Shown: positions 20,809-31,634, counted from the first letter of the stretch. The stretch is DNA of 64,000 nt from Prosopocoilus inquinatus (GCA_036172665.1 CM069872.1:24494001-24558000); one strand, 5' to 3'. Made by a program: numbers and translations. Notes: generated by a model not told the origin, from the letters alone.

Positions 20809-21627
20809 AAACAAACATGTGACACGGGTCACAGAAACGCGAATTTTCATAAAAATTATAATTCCGATTCTATGAACAATGACAAAAATTTGTCCCATGG
20901 TGTAAGAAATAAAGTTAAGTGTAATTACTGTGGAAAACTCGGACACAAAGCTGCCAAGTGTTTTACCAGAAAGAAAAATGAACACAAAGCAAGTCTCGCC
21001 GACGAAGCGTTCAACATTGCACCGGATAATTCGAATGTCAAATGGTGTTTGGATAGTGGCTGCACTTCCCATTTGTGCAACGATTTGAAATCATTTGCCA
21101 CATCAGAAAAGGTAAACAATACGTTGAAATTAGCCAATCATGCTGTTGCTACTGTAAAAGCCAAAGGAGACGTCGAAGTTGAAGTGAATAACGGTATCAC
21201 ACGTAAGTTGATCAAACTTGAAAACACATTATACGTTCCAAATTTAAGAACTAATCTTGTACCAGTTTCCAAAATTGTTGATAAAGGTAACGAGGTTATT
21301 TTTAAGAAAAATCAGGCCATTGTTCGAGATGCTGAAGGAAACGATAAACTGGTTGCCGACCGCATTGGAAATTTGTTTTTTCTTCGGGAAGGAAATCATG
21401 AAGCGTGTGTTGCTGAACAGTCCGAAGGAACTGAAACCATGAAGTGGCATAAACGACTCGGTCATTTAAACTTCAGGGACCTGGTCGCAATGAGCAAAAA
21501 TCACGATGTCGATGGAATGAATTTCATCAAAAGTGAAGATGTTCGTAATTGTAATAGCTGTTTGGCTGGCAAGCTAACGAGACCACCATTCCCAAGCAGA
21601 GGAGAACGTTCGTCCGAGTTACTTCAA
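20800..21627 (+). pseudogene. copia Gag knuckle, protease and pre-integrase domain
   Basis: Contains a CCHC knuckle CNYCGKLGHKAAKC, then the aspartic protease active site WCLDSGCTSHLCNDL (DSG form), and the GAG-pre-integrase zinc site WHKRLGHLNFRDL with CNSCLAGK. The frame is closed at 21630 by the inserted PLE palindrome, just before the integrase core. It is separated from the gag start by a frameshift. Confidence 0.87.
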
Positions 21628-21704
21628 TAATCACAAAGCAACACAAAACCTGTGGCTGTAATCCAAATAAATAGTGAGAAAACCCCTCGACCACATTAAT
21701 TCAC

Positions 21705-21755
21705 TGAAAGCGAATACGTATTTCGGTAACGAAGTTACCATCTTCAGCGCTAAAC
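21705..21755 (-). ncRNA. Hammerhead ribozyme, PLE-2 left end
   Basis: Minus strand: stem I AGCG/CGCT, core CTGAAGA, stem II GGTAAC-TTC-GTTACC, GAA, palindromic stem III ATACGTAT and U at the cleavage position. Identical to the right-end copy. Confidence 0.82.
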
Positions 21756-21867
21756 TGATATTAAACTTTAAAACAACAAATAAACTAAACTAGACTAGCC
21801 GCACTCCCCCCCTCACTTTCTTTGTACCGTATTATGCATGCAAAGCAAACCGGGATTCTTCGAAAAT

Positions 21868-22518
21868 CTAAAGGTCGAAGAGGCAAGAAGCGGTCGGCCC
21901 GGACTTCTCAAAATTCATTAATCTATTCCTATTTTTGTGAATCTCCAAGCTTTCGAAAGAATCTAGGTTTGTTTTGTTATTAATTTGTTTGATTAAATCT
22001 ATTTTATTTACCGAATGATTGTTTTCAAGCATGTGTAAGGCAACACTGGATTTATCAAAGCGTTTGTATTTTAAATGAGCCAAGTGTTCTTTGAATCTAA
22101 TTTTTAAGGATCTTTTTGTTTGCCCTACATAAATTTGATCACAATTTTTACAACTAATTTTATATATACCTGATTTATCCTCCGAATCTACTTTATCTTT
22201 TGGATTTCCCAGCAACGATTTTAAGCTGTTATTGCTGGTGTAAACTATTCTTAAACCTAATTTTTTAAAAATTGTATTCAACCCTTTAGTATATTGAGGA
22301 TAAAACGGCATTTTTACAATTTTCTTATAATCTACCTCACCTATTTTGTCAGATTTTAGTGTGGTTATTTTATTAATCTCTAATTTTTGTTTTTGTTTTC
22401 TAATAATGTTATAGATTACATCGGGTTGGTAACCATTGTACGTGGCGATTTTAATAATTTCTTGAAGTTCTTTACTATAATTAACAGTTGATAAAGGGAA
22501 TGTCAGCATCCTATGCAC
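21868..22518 (-). CDS. PLE-2 GIY-YIG endonuclease, left arm
   Basis: 216 codons, open throughout. It contains the Cys-pair linker and GIY-YIG start GIYKISCKNCDQIYVGQTKR, followed by RFKEHL and HMLENNHSVNKIDLI, the CCHH-type nuclease typical of PLEs. The upstream RT is lacking: the ORF begins at MHRMLTFPLS, which looks like the last segment of the RT (thumb). It differs from the right-arm protein at only about two residues. The ATG is simply the first one in frame; whether it is translated is unknown. Confidence 0.82.
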   Translation of the reverse strand: MHRMLTFPLSTVNYSKELQEIIKIATYNGYQPDVIYNIIRKQKQKLEINKITTLKSDKIGEVDYKKIVKMPFYPQYTKGLNTIFKKLGLRIVYTSNNSLKSLLGNPKDKVDSEDKSGIYKISCKNCDQIYVGQTKRSLKIRFKEHLAHLKYKRFDKSSVALHMLENNHSVNKIDLIKQINNKTNLDSFESLEIHKNRNRLMNFEKSGPTASCLFDL

Positions 22519-22591
22519 TAAGAAATTTAAGGCCGCTAATTATTAATTAATTAATTGCAAACAATATAAATTAGCGGCCTTAAATTTCTTA

Positions 22592-23242
22592 GTGCATAGG
22601 ATGCTGACATTCCCTTTATCAACTGTTAATTATAGTAAAGAACTTCAAGAAATTATTAAAATCGCCACGTACAATGGTTACCAACCCGATGTAATCTATA
22701 ACATTATTAGAAAACAAAAACAAAAATTAGAGATTACTAAAATAACCACACTAAAATCTGACAAAATAGGTGAGGTAGATTATAAGAAAATTGTAAAAAT
22801 GCCGTTTTATCCTCAATATACTAAAGGGTTGAATACAATTTTTAAAAAATTAGGTTTAAGAATAGTTTACACCAACAATAACAGCTTAAAATCGTTGCTG
22901 GGAAATCCAAAAGATAAAGTAGATTCGGAGGATAAATCAGGTATATATAAAATTAGTTGTAAAAATTGTGATCAAATTTATGTGGGGCAAACAAAAAGAT
23001 CCTTAAAAATTAGATTCAAAGAACACTTGGCTCATTTAAAATACAAACGCTTTGATAAATCCAGTGTTGCCTTACACATGCTTGAAAACAATCATTCGGT
23101 AAATAAAATAGATTTAATCAAACAAATTAATAACAAAACAAACCTAGATTCTTTCGAAAGCTTGGAGATTCACAAAAATAGGAATAGATTAATGAATTTT
23201 GAGAAGTCCGGGCCGACCGCTTCTTGCCTCTTCGACCTTTAG
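22592..23242 (+). CDS. PLE-2 GIY-YIG endonuclease, right arm
   Basis: 216 codons, a near-duplicate of the left-arm protein in opposite orientation (EITKITT for EINKITT and YTNNNS for YTSNNS). It has the same GIY...YVG core and HMLENNH motif. PLE nucleases nick the target for priming. Both ORFs being open in such a simple repeat points to a recent origin of the pair. Start choice as for the left arm. Confidence 0.82.
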   Translation: MHRMLTFPLSTVNYSKELQEIIKIATYNGYQPDVIYNIIRKQKQKLEITKITTLKSDKIGEVDYKKIVKMPFYPQYTKGLNTIFKKLGLRIVYTNNNSLKSLLGNPKDKVDSEDKSGIYKISCKNCDQIYVGQTKRSLKIRFKEHLAHLKYKRFDKSSVALHMLENNHSVNKIDLIKQINNKTNLDSFESLEIHKNRNRLMNFEKSGPTASCLFDL

Positions 23243-23354
23243 ATTTTCGAAGAATCCCGGTTTGCTTTGCATGCATAATACGGTACAAAGAAAGTGAGGG
23301 GGGGAGTGCGGCTAGTCTAGTTTAGTTTATTTGTTGTTTTAAAGTTTAATATCA

Positions 23355-23405
23355 GTTTAGCGCTGAAGATGGTAACTTCGTTACCGAAATACGTATTCGC
23401 TTTCA
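23355..23405 (+). ncRNA. Hammerhead ribozyme, PLE-2 right end
   Basis: AGCG (23359-23362) pairs with CGCT (23398-23401). Core CTGAAGA 23363-23369, stem II GGTAAC/GTTACC, GAA 23386-23388, stem III ATACGTAT 23389-23396, predicted cleavage after U23397. Confidence 0.83.
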
Positions 23406-23444
23406 GTGAATTAATGTGGTCGAGGGGTTTTCTCACTATTTATT

Positions 23445-26232
23445 CGAGTTACTTCAAATCATACATACCGATGTGTGTGGGCCGATGCGAACGGAGTCAC
23501 ATGGGGGCGCTCGCTATTTTGTAACTTTCATAGACGACTGCAGTAATTGGTGCGAGGTACGTTTTCTCCGACACAAGAATCAGGTCGCCGAAATCTTCGA
23601 ACAATACAAGAGGATGGCAGAAACGCAAACTGGATGCAAAATCAAGAACCTCCAGTCCGACAATGGGACAGAGTTTATCAATTTGACCATGGACAAGATT
23701 CTGAAAGATGCCGGAATCTGTCGACGCCTGACGACAGTTGATACCCCTGAACAAAATGGCGTCGCAGAACGAATGAACCGTACGTTGGTAGACTCTGCAC
23801 GTTGCATGCTCCTGGACTCCGGTTTACCACCCTCATTCTGGGCCGAGGCAATTTCGACAGCGTGCCATATCCGGAACAGATGTATCACAAAAACTCTAAT
23901 AAAAGGGACACCATTCGAAAAATGGGTTGGAAAACGCCCATCCGTCAAATACTTCAAGATATTTGGATGCAAAGTGTTCGCTCTAAACAAGAAACCGAAC
24001 CGAGGCAAGTTTGAAGCCAAGGCCGTGGAAGGGAATTTTGTTGGCTATTCCAGCACAGCCAAGGGTTATCGTGTGTGGCTCCCAAAGGAGAAGAAGGTTG
24101 TTGTAACTCGCGATGTAAGGTTCTTAGACGAGCTCAACTCCAGAAATGAATATGAGGACATCATTTCGCCTTCTCTTCAGAGAAGAAACAAGAATATAAT
24201 CCAAAATTCCACTCTGGCTCCTTCAAATGACCTGGAAATCGAGATTGGATCATCCACAAATGGCGGTACGCATCATGATAGAACTCGATTACACAATGTT
24301 TCTGTTTCAGATCAACCTGTACCAGTTGATCGAAATGACAGCATTGTTAGAGGTGGGCGTAACCAAGAAGAGCGAGCTGACGTTCACGATGTACAACCGA
24401 GACGTGGCAAGGGAAGGCCCCGTCGCATCCTGACGGGAAAACGAGGACGACCGAAAAGGCAGTACCACACGGCAACAGCGGTCGATAATCCTGTCACTGA
24501 TGTGGCGACACAACTTCCACAACTCGAAGGTCGTCATCCGCAAGATCCATTCAACCCGAATGACGAAGGTCGTCAGTCCGAAGCCGACTTCGCTATGGCC
24601 GCATCGGAGATATCGTTCTCTCAGGCTCTCTCGGGACCGGATCGAACCGAGTGGGAAGATGCTATTTATCAAGAAATTAGGTCTTTGGTCAGCAAAGACA
24701 CTTTTTCTGTCGTCGATAGACCGGGAGGATCCCGAATCATTGGCTGTCGCACTGTACTTTCAAACAAGTATTCAGGTGACGGAAATTTAGACCGACGTAA
24801 GGCCAGAGTTGTTGCCCAAGGTTTTTCCCAACAACCAGGTGTGGATTTTCAAGAAGCTTTCGCTCCGGTTGCAAGGTTCAGGTCGTTCCGACTATTACTG
24901 GCCATATCTGCTGAGTATGATCTGGAAATTACTCAACTTGATGTCTCCACAGCTTATTTGAACGGAGATCTCGACACTGAGCTGTTCATGCAAAAGCCAA
25001 AAATGCTGACAGAAATGTTATTTCGAATTCTGCGAGATGAAACAGACGAGAAGCTGCGTGGTAAAGCTGCTCGCATGCTAAATGACATACAAGGGGGTAA
25101 AGATCGGGTATGTAAATTAAGGAAGTCCTTATATGGGCTTAAGCAAGCTGGACGTATGTGGCATGCGAAGCTAAAAGACGTCCTACACAAATTGGGCATG
25201 AAACCGACGAGTGCCGATCCTTGTGTTTACCTAGATGCCGATAAAACCACTATCCTGCTGGTATATGTGGATGATTTCCTTATAGCATCCAAAAATTCTG
25301 ATCGAGTAGGAAATATCATCACAGGATTGTCCAGAGCCTTCGAAATTAAGAACCTTGGAACAGCTAGGAACATCTTGGGAATGGAACTTACACGGATGGA
25401 TGATGGTCTATTTCTGTCACAACCTCGGTACATTCGCGAAATTTTAAAGAAATTCGGTATGAGCGATTGCAAACCTGTGAAGACGCCTTTCGCTGCCGGA
25501 TGCAAACTCTCAGTTGTAAAGGATGAAGATGGACACAAAGGAGAGGACAGGGAAAACCTTCCCTATCGAGAGTTAATTGGTGCATTAATGTACCTGAGCA
25601 CTAGTACACGTCCTGACATCACCCACACTGTAAATATGCTCTGTGAGTTTAATCACTGTTACAAAAGAGAGCATTGGAGTGCTGCAAAGAGGGTGCTCCG
25701 TTATCTCAAGGGGACTGAAGGACACGGATTGATATTTTCCAAACAGGGAGAATCTTTAACAGGGTATGTGGATGCCGATTGGGGAAACGATGGCTCGGAT
25801 AGACGATCGTACACTGGCTATGCCTTTATCCTTGGGGGGGCTGCTATTTCTTGGAGTTCGCGTAAACAAAAGACCGTCGCTTTGTCCTCCACCGAGGCAG
25901 AGTATATGGGGCTTAGTGAAGCTGCAAAGGAGGCCTTATATCTGATGCGGTTCCTGCAAGAAATAGGATTGGATCGTCTGTCCACTGTTAAACTCCTAAA
26001 CGATAATCAAGGAGCCGGCCAATTAGCACGAAATCCCGTATTCCATGCTAGGACCAAACACATAGATGTGAGGCATCACTTCATCCGCGAAGTTTTGCAA
26101 AATTATCCGATTGAGCTAGATTATTTGGCCACAGATTTCATGATTGCTGATGTGCTCACAAAACCGCTGGCGACTACCAAGCACCTTGAATTCACTGCTA
26201 GGCTAGGGGTCGTCAGAATCAACCAACAGTAG
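23445..26232 (+). CDS. copia Pol: integrase, reverse transcriptase, RNase H
   Basis: One open frame of about 930 codons. The integrase core has DVCGP, QSDNGTEFIN and EQNGVAERMNRT (D,D,E). A Lys/Arg-rich linker follows (GRNQEERADVHDVQPRRGKG). The RT begins KARVVAQGFSQQPGVDFQEA, with LDVSTAYLNGDL and the catalytic LVYVDDFLIASK near 25264. RNase H has YVDADWGNDGSDRRSYTGY and SSTEAEYMGLSEA. Stop TAG at 26230. Apart from the PLE-2 insertion at its start it looks intact; one ORF call extends 29 bp upstream into PLE-2. Confidence 0.93.
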
Positions 26233-26250
26233 CGTACATGCATACGGCAC

Positions 26251-26264
26251 GAATTGTGGGGGCG
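26251..26264 (+). promoter_or_regulatory. copia polypurine tract
   Basis: GAATTGTGGGGGCG directly precedes the 3' LTR, in the position of the plus-strand primer. Confidence 0.7.
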
Positions 26265-26613
26265 TGTTAGATAGTAAGTAAAACGTTTCAATTACGCGCC
26301 TACTGCACAGCCCTCTAAAGTAGGAAGTTCGGAGTAGGTGAGCCTGACGACAAGTGTGCGTGGGTATGCGTTAAAAACTTCCAAGCGTGCGCGTCTGTGT
26401 TCTTGGTTAAACATTATTAAGTCAAGTAACATTAGTAACACCGTCATTCATATTATATTATTGCACATATAAAATAGCGACATCTTACTATCGCTTTTTG
26501 ACCTAACAAAAATTTTTCTAATATATTATTGCAGTTCTTAAGATTAAAGTATTTTTCTAGTGAGTGTCTAATTTTTGTGCTTGCCCGTCACAAAAGCAAC
26601 TGTTGCGCATACA
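26265..26613 (+). repeat. copia 3' LTR with 68-bp insertion
   Basis: 349 bp: the 281-bp LTR plus an insertion at about 26465-26533. Confidence 0.92.
26465..26533 (-). repeat. Retrozyme-like fragment inside the copia 3' LTR
   Basis: 44 bases (26465-26508), ACATATAAAATAGCGACATC through TTTGACCTAACA, are identical to the interior of the 312-bp hammerhead unit near 9410-9453. They are followed by AAAATTTTTCTAA, the complement of that unit's TTAGAAAAATTTT end. The 5' LTR lacks all of it, so it arrived after copia integration. The ribozyme itself is not included. Confidence 0.75.
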
Positions 26614-26618
26614 TATTT

Positions 26619-27535
26619 GTTTAGTTCCCCAAGAAGGTATTGATGAGATTTTAACGGTTTTTAACAATTATAATCCTAATATTCAATTTACTATTGATAA
26701 GGAAACAGACAGGAGTGTTCCTTTCTTGGACACGAAAGTTATTCGTTCAGAAAACAATAAAATCATTATTGATTGGTACACGAAACCTATTAGTTCTGGG
26801 CGTTATATTAACTTTCATTCTTGTCATCCATATAAAATGAAAATTAACAAGATTTTAGGATTAAAAAATCGTACAGAAAAGATTTCTCATCCTTCTTTGT
26901 TGAATAAAAACTTGCACAAATTAAAAAATATTCTCATAAAAAATAGCTATCTTTTTGCTATGCTAAATAAGTTAATTTTCAATACTCAGCAAAGAATAGA
27001 ACCTATTTCTCAAATTAATAATAATTCACAAACAATTAATGTTGATAACAAACATACTAAATTTTACATCTCGACTAATAAAAGTACTAAAAAACAAAAA
27101 CATTCAGATTGCAACTAAAAATTTATTAACAATTAAGTCTCTTTTTACAAAAGTTAAAGATCCATTTAACAAATTCTATTTATGAAATTCCTTGTCATGA
27201 TTGTGATTCTGTTTATATTGGCCAAACATCAAGAACTCTTCATTCGAGAATTATTTCTCATAAAAGTGATATTAGACTTAGACCTAATGCTTCAGCTTTA
27301 TCTGAACATGCCAATAATGAAGACCATAAGATTAATTTTGAAGATGCAAAAATTTTAGATATTGAACCAATTTTGAGTAAAAGACTTTTTATTGAAATGT
27401 GTCATATTTTTTGTAATAAAAAAAATATCAACAAAAGAACTGATATTGAGAAACTTAGTTGTATTTATTCTTACCTATTAAATTTTAAAACTAAAAAGAA
27501 AGACAATCAAGATAATGGAAATCAAAATTTTCATC
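26619..27535 (+). pseudogene. PLE-1 reverse transcriptase C-terminal part and GIY-YIG domain
   Basis: Resumes the PLE-1 frame right after the copia target duplication: LVPQEGIDEILTVFNNYNPN, VPFLDTKVIRSENNKIIIDW and YTKPISSGRYINFHSCHPY are RT thumb motifs of PLEs. Then LLNKNLHKLKNILIKN and, after a frame change near 27040, YEIPCHDCDSVYIGQT, the GIY-YIG nuclease. Several frame changes and stops make it non-functional. It is cut at 27543 by another element. Confidence 0.82.
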
Positions 27536-27543
27536 GTATTACC

Positions 27544-29308
27544 CACGATATACAGAACACTGGTACGCGCACTTCCCTATCTTCCCCATACAAAACGAGG
27601 AAGTCAAAAGTAGTGCCTAGTTACGTTAGTTAAATTTTACCGCTAGATGACACCAATGTATGAAGGACTGTCACTAAACGTCATTAATGTACTCCCGTAG
27701 GTTATATTACGTGTTGTAGGCACGGTTGTAGGCGACGTATATTCAGTATTTACGTGTGTATTAATGGCAAACTTTGGTTGGTGTGTAATGAAATAAAGAA
27801 TAAATGGCGACTGTCAAATTTAGCAAGCAATCAAACAGATGTAGAAAGATATTTACTATTGTAACGAGCAAGTAAGTTTTGCTGTGATTTTTACAAACCT
27901 TTCAGAGGCTATTGGTATTATTTGTTTCTTGTATCTGTTTGGTAGTGGTGGAAGAAAGGGCAGATGTGAGATTAGCTTTAGTAGGAGCATACATTTAGTT
28001 GAGGAATAGCATCATCTGTCAGTGTTCTTCGAATGATTTCATTTCCACTGACTTAACGATTTTTTACAATTTTTTCTTGAAAATGTATCAAGCACACAAA
28101 ATGTTGCTTTAATATTGTGACACCTGCATTTTGATTCATTCTTGAAGCCTTTCCAAAATCTATAATTAACAATATTTCATAATTAATGGTATGAATCGTA
28201 AGTCTACATCTGTAACCCAAATTGGTTTGACAGCAGTTTATTCTGGTAAACTGAAAATTTAATGATGCTTTAAATATCTACTAATGTTTTTGATTCACTG
28301 GCATTGAATCAACACACAACACAACATCTTGTGTTATTACAAGATGCAAACACTCTGACTTCAACCAGTGCAAATGAATCGAAGATGCTATTTGCTTCAC
28401 TGTTCTTTATCAATTTCTTCGAGATTAATAAATCATTTTATTTTCTGAAAGAGCCAGAGTGAAACGTAGATAAATTTTCATTACGTTGGTCATCATCATC
28501 ATCAGTTTTCAAACTTGTGATGCAAATGAAGACAAGTGCTAGTCTTACGGTAATCTTGGAATAAGGGATGTAATCAGATTAAACAATTTGTTTATTAAAT
28601 TAGAAATAATATAAAGAAGGTTATGAGCCTCTCACATAACACTTGAATTTTCAGCTTCGATGGAATTAATTTGCTAGGTCATCAAACTTAAAGGAAACAA
28701 GCTGCAGTAACGTTTAGGTGTTTTAACTTTATGCACTTTTGGTGTCACTTGCATGCAGAACTGATGTTGCTAGATAGGTACTTTTGTGAGTTTATATCCA
28801 CTCGTTATATTAAGTACATTTTAATCAGTACATCAGTCAGTTTAATGCCAGATGGATTGGTGGATATTCTAGGTTAGATAGCAATCTTACGATGAGTTCA
28901 TGTTTATGTTAAAATCTCCTTGCTTCAATACAAATTAACTCTGAGAAGTCTTTCTATTTTGACCGCAATGTAACTAAATTAGGAAACGAATTAAATTATT
29001 CGCCAATACACACCCTCTTTAAATTAAAATTTCTACGCCTGACAACTTCGCTTTAAATTCATAGTTAAAATTTAAAATGCAGTATTTAACCTCAAACCAG
29101 TTGTTGCGTACTGACCTCTGTTTATCTCTGCCTATGTGTTTTGTGTTTACCACAAGAGCCTCAGAAGAACCGGTTGCGGAATTTGATAAAAGTGACAGTC
29201 CGCGATACGGTTCTGCCATCTAGCGAATTTTTACAAACTACTCAACTTGCTCAAAATTTTAAACTGAAAATGGCGGCGAGTGAGCGTACCAGTGTTCTCT
29301 ATATCGTG
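27544..29308. mobile_element. DNA transposon with 8-bp duplication (hAT- or P-type), non-autonomous
   Basis: GTATTACC flanks both ends (27536-27543, 29309-29316). The ends CACGATATACAGAACACTGG and its near-complement CCAGTGTTCTCTATATCGTG are inverted repeats. An 8-bp duplication fits hAT or P superfamilies; I cannot choose. A second, left-truncated copy is at 56434-58049. No transposase is readable. A 66-codon minus-strand ORF (29019-29219, MAEPYRGLSLLSN) is kept in both copies and could be a leftover first exon. Confidence 0.82.
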
Positions 29309-29316
29309 GTATTACC

Positions 29317-29648
29317 TAATAATGAATAAACAATTTTTCTCTTGTGATTCAATTTTCTAAATTCCGCAATTAATTTAGCTGTCAAAGAATGTAAAATTCA
29401 AAATTTATTCTTATAACTTATTCCTAATGAAATTTAATATTATGATAACTAGTGGTTTAACCTTTTGTACTCACTAAGGAGTAAGTAATCATGTGAAATT
29501 GTTCTTAGTGTTAATTATTAATTTTAAAATTTATTTTGTAGAAACCTTGATAAAGGAAATAAATTTTCCGAAAGCTCGGTTGAACTTTAAAACAGTATTA
29601 CTATCAACCCCCTTTTTTGACTGCAGCTCAGTTATAGAATTGATTCCT
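29317..29648 (+). mobile_element. PLE-1 3' end
   Basis: Matches the complement of 18200-18520 with scattered differences, completing the inverted pair. Non-coding, with a hammerhead relic. Confidence 0.75.
29540..29585 (+). ncRNA. Degenerate hammerhead, PLE-1, plus end
   Basis: AACC (29543-29546) pairs with GGTT (29578-29581). The core is TTGATAA (29547-29553) for expected CTGATGA, then stem II GGAAA/TTTCC, GAA, palindromic stem III AGCT and C29577. Two core changes, shared with the inverted end at 18.3 kb, so they were present before insertion or in the master copy. Confidence 0.58.
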
Positions 29649-29934
29649 TAATTGATTAGTCGTGATCATACTCCGCAGATAATAGTAATCATGTAATTTT
29701 GATCACACTTTTGCGTGTTCGTTCTCTACGACTACCTTTTCTCCCACTTCTGGTTAAGTGATTAAGATTACAGTTTAGATCAGAGGTTCTCAGAGGAGTC
29801 AATATTCAGGGTGGGTCGTTGGTATCAATTTCTTCAATAGCGCCTTAACTATTATTTTTAATTACACAAGAAAATGTCTTCTACAAAAGTTACCGCCTAT
29901 AATGAGTTCTATCTCAGCAAATTATTTTCACATA

Positions 29935-31632
29935 TACAGCATGTTCCATAAGTGAGTTATCTACCAAACTTATACTTTTTTAAATGAAATGTACCAATCT
30001 TTATTACAGATTTCGACAGACCTCTTAAAAATAAGCATTTTCTATTCAGCAACTATAGCCCTATTTATTTTCTTGAAATATTGTTTTTGTCAGTAGTTCT
30101 AACATTAAGTGCCGATATCTCGAAAATCGTAAGCTTCAGACCAATACAAATTGCATTTGTTAGAAACAGAGTTTAACGAACTCTTCGAATATGTTAAATT
30201 ATACAGGATGTTCCATTTAAATTTTTCTGAGAAATTTAAACTGTTAAGTTTCGATTGTTTCTGTGCAAACGTACATAAAAAATGTTCTTATTCATAAGGA
30301 TTATTCTACACGATATTTGTAATTTTCAGTACGCTAAAGATTTTTTTCTATCCGCTGATTATGAATAAAATACCTCTACATTTTAGCATTTTAATATTCC
30401 GAACAATATTCTCCTTTGCTGTTTTGCTCTAAAATTTACAGGAGAGCTAATAATTGCAAGCATTTAGTTTTACATGCTATTTTGCTAAATCTGAAAAACG
30501 ATTCAACACAATGTATGTCTAAATGTAAGTAAATATAAATTAATATGTAAACATTAATAAATTAACCGTCAGAAAAACCTAACAAGTAAGAGCTAATCAA
30601 ACAACACGGAAATACGGAAATAAATAGTCCAAATTCCCTGTTATTTGATACCTAAAAACACTGAAAACAAAATAAAATATATACAGGCTGGACCAGAAGT
30701 GTGTATTCGGTAAATAGCGCCTATATTAATGCAAATCTGTTTTCGTTATTACTTACCTATGGTATAGATGCATGATTTAAAATTAGTGACAATTATACAG
30801 TGTTCCGTGTGGCTGTCCCAGACAAAAGTTATGTTTTTTTTTTAATGGAACATACTGTATATTATGGTTTATTTCGATTCGTCTTTAAAAGTAGATACAT
30901 TTATTATAAGGATATTATGTACTTACCTAAACCTAATAGTTTTTGAGTTATTGACATTTCAAAATAAAAAATGGTGTTAATTGATATTTTACAGATTAGA
31001 TGTTTATTAAAATTCGGCATTTAAATTTTACAGTAACATTACATAATCTTTATGGAACAGAAAACAATTTCCATTTCGAACATATTCCTATTATTTTACA
31101 CAGGGTGATTCATAACTCCGGTGTTTATTTTACTCGGTTAGTTTAACATCCGATATTTTATGAGTGAATTTAATAGGACTTTGTTTAAGCTTTACAATGA
31201 TATAGGGTTCAGGATGTATTACACAACAAGCCTACACACAGTAAGATGTCAAAATCGTAGGTTCATAAATCAGCATTTATTATATCTTCCAATGGAATAT
31301 TTTGTCTATAATTTAGTTGATTTTTTAGATTCGTTAGAATACGAACTTAAATTTTTTAAATATTTTTCAGTCACAGCTGCCTTGTTAGTAAACTAAGCGC
31401 ATTTTTCAGAAGACTTTTGCCGTTTTAAAAGAAACTGGCTGCGAAATTTAAAGTTCTAAATATTATATTAAGTGCAATTTAATATTCTGAACAATATTTT
31501 CTTTTACCGTTTTGCTCAAAAATTTACAAGAGAGTCAATAATTGCAACTATTTAGTTTTACATGCTATTTTGCTATGTCTGAAAAGCGACTCAACACAGT
31601 GTAAGTTTGACTCACTTACGGAACATGCTGTA
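29935..31632. mobile_element. TA-flanked DNA transposon, 1.7 kb, non-autonomous
   Basis: The ends TACAGCATGTTCCATAAGTG and CACTTACGGAACATGCTGTA are inverted with one mismatch, and TA flanks both sides (29933-29934, 31633-31634), as for Tc1/mariner elements. A subterminal block (TTTAGTTTTACATGCTATTT) occurs twice, at about 30465 and 31552, so a second related copy is partly nested. The small ORF at 31160-31396 has no recognisable motif. Confidence 0.7.
30514..30680 (-). repeat. PLE family B fragment, inverted, nested
   Basis: ATGTCTAAATGTAAGTAAAT through AATTCCCTGTTATTTGATAC matches the family B pieces at 390-500 and 36110-36200. Non-coding, no ribozyme in this piece. Confidence 0.6.
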
Positions 31633-31634
31633 TA

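Larger units (their letters stand above)
21628..23444. mobile_element. PLE-2, palindromic twin insertion
   Basis: Two 873-bp arms (21668-22540 and 22570-23442) are inverted and almost identical, joined by a 29-base AT-rich spacer. Each arm holds one 216-codon GIY-YIG ORF pointing outward and a hammerhead near the outer end. A 13-bp duplication CGAGTTACTTCAA (21615-21627, 23445-23457) flanks it. The left end has 40 extra bases. No reverse transcriptase is present, so movement must rely on one supplied in trans. Confidence 0.9.
19820..26618 (+). mobile_element. Ty1/copia retrotransposon with TATTT target duplication
   Basis: LTRs at 19825-20105 and 26265-26613 begin TGTTAGATAG and end GCGCATGCA / GCGCATACA. 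TATTT flanks both sides (19820-19824, 26614-26618), and the interrupted PLE-1 frame resumes after it. The LTRs differ at about two bases plus one 68-bp insertion in the 3' copy, so the insertion is fairly young. Between them lie gag, protease, integrase, RT and RNase H in copia order. A PLE palindrome at 21628-23444 splits the integrase. Confidence 0.93.

Noticed and set aside
23416..23444. Upstream start of the long copia Pol ORF
   Set aside because: The first ten codons are PLE-2 sequence that happens to be open; the real copia reading begins at the target duplication.
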